From the NCBI GenBank assembly GCA_026874595.1, contig CM049319.1, forward strand, positions 2,628,101-2,692,100: 64,000 bases of DNA, read 5' to 3'. Origin of the DNA: Sipunculus nudus (lineage: Eukaryota; Annelida; Sipuncula; Golfingiida; Sipunculidae). A program made the translations under genes and the position numbers. Shown in pieces: positions 60,744 to 64,000 of the stretch. The notes under the pieces are model-generated. The model made no database searches, was not told the DNA's origin, and worked only from the letters and a program-made list of their open reading frames with translations. Position 1 is the first letter of the stretch. The number at the start of each line of letters is the position of its first letter.

Positions 60744-63076
60744 ATGGCGTGTAAATGGTTTACATTTTTTAGAGGTTTGTTCTTTGTCTTACAGTTTTTT
60801 TTTTGCTATGGCGGACTTGCATTAGCAGCTATTGTTCCGTTATTTATATATAATGTTACAGGAAAAAGGGCTAGTATGGCCATGGGTCTTGTCATTTTGT
60901 TTTTATCAATCTGTATGGGCATCCTTGCTAAATATTGCAATCGAAAAAATGCACAGCGATGCACAGACTCGTGCCCAGACATTTCTTGTAAGTGTTGTAT
61001 GCAGGACGAATGGATCAATAACGGAACCAGGGAACATTTCAATTTATCCGGGCAGAGCCATATTAACAGCAGGTTTGCATTTGATATTATATATTTTTTA
61101 TTCTAACATCTTACCAAAATTGATAAATTTCACAAATTTCAAAAATATATTTCTTTCCGCCCGTAATCGAAGTGGTATCTACATCTTCCAGGTTATAAAT
61201 TCATTTAAACGTGAAACTCTATATAAGGGACCTCTATAGTCGCAGTTGTTCAGAACTATAAGGTACTGTGTTCTCATGATATGCATTGATTTTTTTTTTT
61301 TCAAAAATGTATTCATTTATTATATTTGTATCAGCCAACCATCGTCAGCCAACCATCCTCCTCAACAGTTGTCGGTCAACTTGCAGCCGTCAGATGGCGC
61401 TGTGAACGAAGGTTTCTCTGAGGGAGATCCGCCATCTAATGACGTAGTGATGCGTCAACCAGGAATGTATGTACATGGTATCCGTAACTTATACCCGCAT
61501 ATATCAAATATAAAGTTGATCAGGCCTTATCTCCCTAGCTCGCAAAGGGTAAAAGGATTATTATTCTTTGCCAAAATCCCTTGGTAATTTAATTCGTATA
61601 GTTTACATCTGTTTATAACATTTACAGATTTGACACGACCAGCCGACCCATCGCACATGCATCAACCCATTGCGGTCATCCGCAGCGGTTTGGAATAAAC
61701 TTGCAGCCGTCAGATGGCGCTGTGAACGAAGGTTTCTCTGAGGGAGATCCGCCATCTAATGACGTAGTGATGCGTCAACCAGGAATGTATGTACATGGTA
61801 TCCGTAACTTATACCCGCATATATCAAATATAAAGTTGATCAGGCCTTATCTCCCTAGCTCGCAAAGGGTAAAAGGATTATTATTCTTTGCCAAAATCCC
61901 TTGGTAATTTAATTCGTATAGTTTACATCTGTTTATAACATTTACAGATTTGACACGACCAGCCGACCCATCGCACATGCATCAACCCATTGCGGTCATC
62001 CGCAGCGGTTTGGAATAAACTTGCAGCCGTCAGATGGCGCTGTGAACGAAGGTTTCTCTGAGGGAGATCCGCCATCTAATGACGTAGTGATGCGTCAACC
62101 AGGAATGTATGTACATGGTATCCGTAACTTATACCCGCATATATCAAATATAAAGTTGATCAGGCCTTATCTCCCTAGCTCGCAAAGGGTAAAAGGATTA
62201 TTATTCTTTGCCAAAATCCCTTGGTAATTTAATTCGTATAGTTTACATCTGTTTATAACATTTACAGATTTGACACGACCAGCCGACCCATCGCACATGC
62301 ATCAACCCATTGCGGTCATCCGCAGCGGTTTGGAATAAACTTTCAGGCGACAGAGGGCGCTGTAAATGACTGGTTCTCTGAAAGAGATCCGCCATCCTAT
62401 GACGTAGTGATGCGTCAACCAGGAAAGTATGTACATGGTATCCGTAACTTATACCCGCATATATCAAATATAAAGTTGATCAGGCCTTATCTCCCTAGCT
62501 CGCAAAGGGTAAACGGATTATTATTCTTTGCCAAAATCCCTTGGTAATTTAATTCGTATAGTTTACACCTGTTTATAACATTTACAGATTTGACACGACC
62601 AGCCGACCCATCGCACATGCATCAACCCATTGCGGTCATCCGCAGCGGTTTATAAACTTGCAGGCGACAGAGGGCGCTGTCAATGACTGTTTCTCTGAAA
62701 GAGATCCGCCATCTTATGACGTAGTGATGCGTCAACAAGGAAAGTATGTACATGGTATCCGTAACTTATACCCGAATATATCAAATATAAAGTTGATCAG
62801 GCCTAATCTCCCTAACTCGCAAAGGGTAAACGGATTATTATTATTTGCCAAAATACCTTGGTAATTTAATTCGTATAATTTACATCTGTTTATAACATTT
62901 ACAGTTTTGACACGACCAGCCGTCCCATCGCACATGCATCAACCCATTGCGGTCATCCGCAGCGGTTTATAAACTTGCAGGCGACAGAGGGCGCTGTCAA
63001 TGACTGCTTCTCTGAAGGAGACCCGCCATCTTATGACGTTGTTATTATTGTTCAAAGGATTTCGACTGACGTCTGA
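60744..63076 (+). CDS. Two-TM protein with exon-repeat PPxY tail
   Basis: Seven exons join in frame: 60744-61072, 61335-61466, 61628-61786, 61948-62106, 62268-62426, 62588-62743 and 62905-63076 (TGA), giving 421 residues. An in-frame TAG lies 18 bp upstream of the ATG. Exon 1 encodes two hydrophobic segments (about 8-37 and 44-64), then a Cys-rich stretch (CTDSCPDISCKCCMQ). Exons 3-6 are phase-2/phase-2 and 159 bp (156 bp for exon 6); each encodes one 52-53-residue unit beginning FDTTSRPIAHASTHCGHPQR and ending in PPS(Y/N)DVVMRQ. Exon 2 has only the second half of a unit; exon 7 replaces VMRQ with a new terminus VIIVQRISTDV. Donors are GTATGT and acceptors TTTACAG. The motif is PPSN in units 1-3 and PPSY in units 4-6. 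PPxY binds WW domains, for example of NEDD4-type ligases, so a membrane adaptor role is inferred. No known family recognised. If an intron is retained, each unit instead reads to a stop after KIPW. Confidence 0.75.
61381..63060 (+). repeat. Tandem exon-intron array, 320/317 bp x6
   Basis: Units start at 61381, 61701, 62021, 62341, 62658 and 62975. Each holds the second half of one exon, a 161-bp intron and the first half of the next exon. Units 1-3 look identical over all 320 bp, including the intron. Unit 4 differs in the exon half, and units 5-6 differ more and share a 3-bp deletion (317 bp). The last unit is cut short after the exon. Confidence 0.95.
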
Positions 63077-63229
63077 ATCATACGCTGATGCCTTCGTATT
63101 GGCCGGAGGACAACGTATTGTCTGTAGTGCTGAAATAAGTTTGGTTTAAGTTTGGTTCCGTAAACAATTATCTAATATAGCGGAAACCAATTACTATTAT
63201 GAAATACCAGCTCAATATATGTGTGTATA

Positions 63230-64000
63230 AGAGTTAACATAGGTTAAACAAGCAACCAGCTAAGACCTTTACACGGATGATTGATTTTGCATTTTATGGC
63301 TTGATGTACATATATTGCAGCTACAAGAGGTTTACCTGACTGTGTATTTGTAATGGGATCTAGAGCGTGGACAAGTTAACATATTTCCGAAAAAAAATTG
63401 ATTTGTACACTGGACAAAAGAAATGCCAATACAAATTTCCATCATAAAGTTTCAGTTAATGTTGCATACCTCGACACGCATTGTCTGTACAGCGAAGAAA
63501 TAAAATTCCAGATTGTGTAGCCTGGTGTAAAATGTCATATATCATATTAAATGTAATCAGAAATTAATTAACCTGTGTACATGTTTGAATTTACATACAT
63601 TTATCTGAATTTATTATAATATATATATGTGTGTATATTTATGTATATGTGTGTGTGGCTGCGGAGCAAACAAGCTGTTTCCGGTATTAGCATCAACGCT
63701 CTGACCTGTTTTTGTCACGAAATGCTTTCCAAAGCTTTGCGCAAAAATAGCTCATATCTGACCTTCAACGGATAACCCCGCCTCCTTTTCCAAAATCCTG
63801 AATCCGCCCCTGCACAACAATAAGAGGGAGGCTTAAACCTCAATAATTGGTTTGAGACACCGTTTGGACGGCAGTGAACCGACTGTTCTGTGTATTCATG
63901 TTCCATTTCTATCCTCTCTCTTTGAAATATTTATAAACACTGAGATCATATTTTAAATTTCACATATTTCAAAATAGGCTGACCGTCAACATTATATAGT
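63230..64000. other. Non-coding block matching copy A 28.2-29.1 kb
   Basis: Follows 28200-29110 closely (CTTTACACGGATGATTGATT at 63269 and the same word near 28213; CATACCTCGACACGC in both). AATAAA at 63499 could serve the PPxY gene. No gene. Confidence 0.65.
63774..63810 (-). mobile_element. hAT-like transposon terminus remnant (copy B)
   Basis: Minus-strand CAGGGGCGGATTCAGGATTT, the counterpart of 28870-28953 in copy A, so this insertion predates the segmental duplication. Other end not found. Confidence 0.5.

Larger units (their letters stand above)
31745..64000. repeat. Segmental duplication, copy B (runs to the window end)
   Basis: Second member of the large direct duplication, with the same gene order and strands as copy A. 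Offsets to copy A are about 25.3 kb at the GTPase, 26-27 kb at the oxidoreductase and receptor, about 24.7 kb at the 50.7 kb block and about 35 kb at the right end; the last jump reflects the extra 53.8-63.2 kb segment. Homology is still present at the last bases of the window. Confidence 0.83.

Noticed and set aside
60832-61239. 135-codon ORF overlapping exon 1 of the PPxY gene
   Set aside because: Other frame of exon 1 running into the intron; no hydrophobic pattern or in-frame junctions.
61701-61907. 68-codon ORFs ending in FAKIPW as independent small genes
   Set aside because: Each is the second half of a repeat exon reading through the GTATGT donor into the intron; the spliced model keeps a single long frame.

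Overview
The window is AT-rich animal nuclear DNA: genes have small exons with GT-AG introns, most of the sequence is non-coding, and microsatellites, MITEs, a SINE, LINE tails and solo LTRs are common. The gene families (a Methuselah-like 7TM receptor with a somatomedin B domain, a DUF1647 protein, an amine-oxidase-like flavoenzyme, an ARF-like GTPase) together with the repeat style suggest a lophotrochozoan, most likely a bivalve mollusc. The species call is inference only.

Layout. 1-6.1 kb holds the last two exons of a DUF1647 gene (+) behind a large minisatellite. From about 6.2 kb on, the window is dominated by an old tandem segmental duplication. Copy A (about 6.2-29.1 kb) carries, in order, an ARF-like GTPase (-), a six-exon FAD-dependent oxidoreductase (+) and a single-exon SMB/7TM receptor (-), all with open reading frames. 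Copy B (about 31.7 kb to the window end) repeats the same order. In copy B the GTPase is intact (190 codons again), the oxidoreductase is a pseudogene (frameshift, internal inversion, LINE and SINE insertions), and the receptor is a pseudogene (frameshifts, a nonsense codon, loss of the TM5-TM7 region). Inside copy B a 2.6-2.7 kb block is duplicated again in tandem with a 6-bp microhomology at the joint.

Copy B also holds about 9 kb (53.8-63.2 kb) with no counterpart in copy A. Its 3' part carries the most unusual gene in the window: a two-TM protein whose tail is built from tandemly duplicated, phase-symmetric exons, each carrying a PPSY or PPSN motif. All junctions stay in frame through to a terminal stop. 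Three successive 320-bp units look identical to each other.

Mobile DNA dates the events. A 1.5 kb MITE with 44-bp inverted termini and a TTA target duplication sits only in copy A, and copy B shows the empty site. A GC-rich foldback element sits only in copy B. Two solo LTRs of one family lie at different places in A and B, so they are separate insertions. No bacterial genes, CRISPR arrays, rRNA genes or convincing tRNA genes were seen. All comparisons were made by eye, so percent identities and exact breakpoints are approximate.
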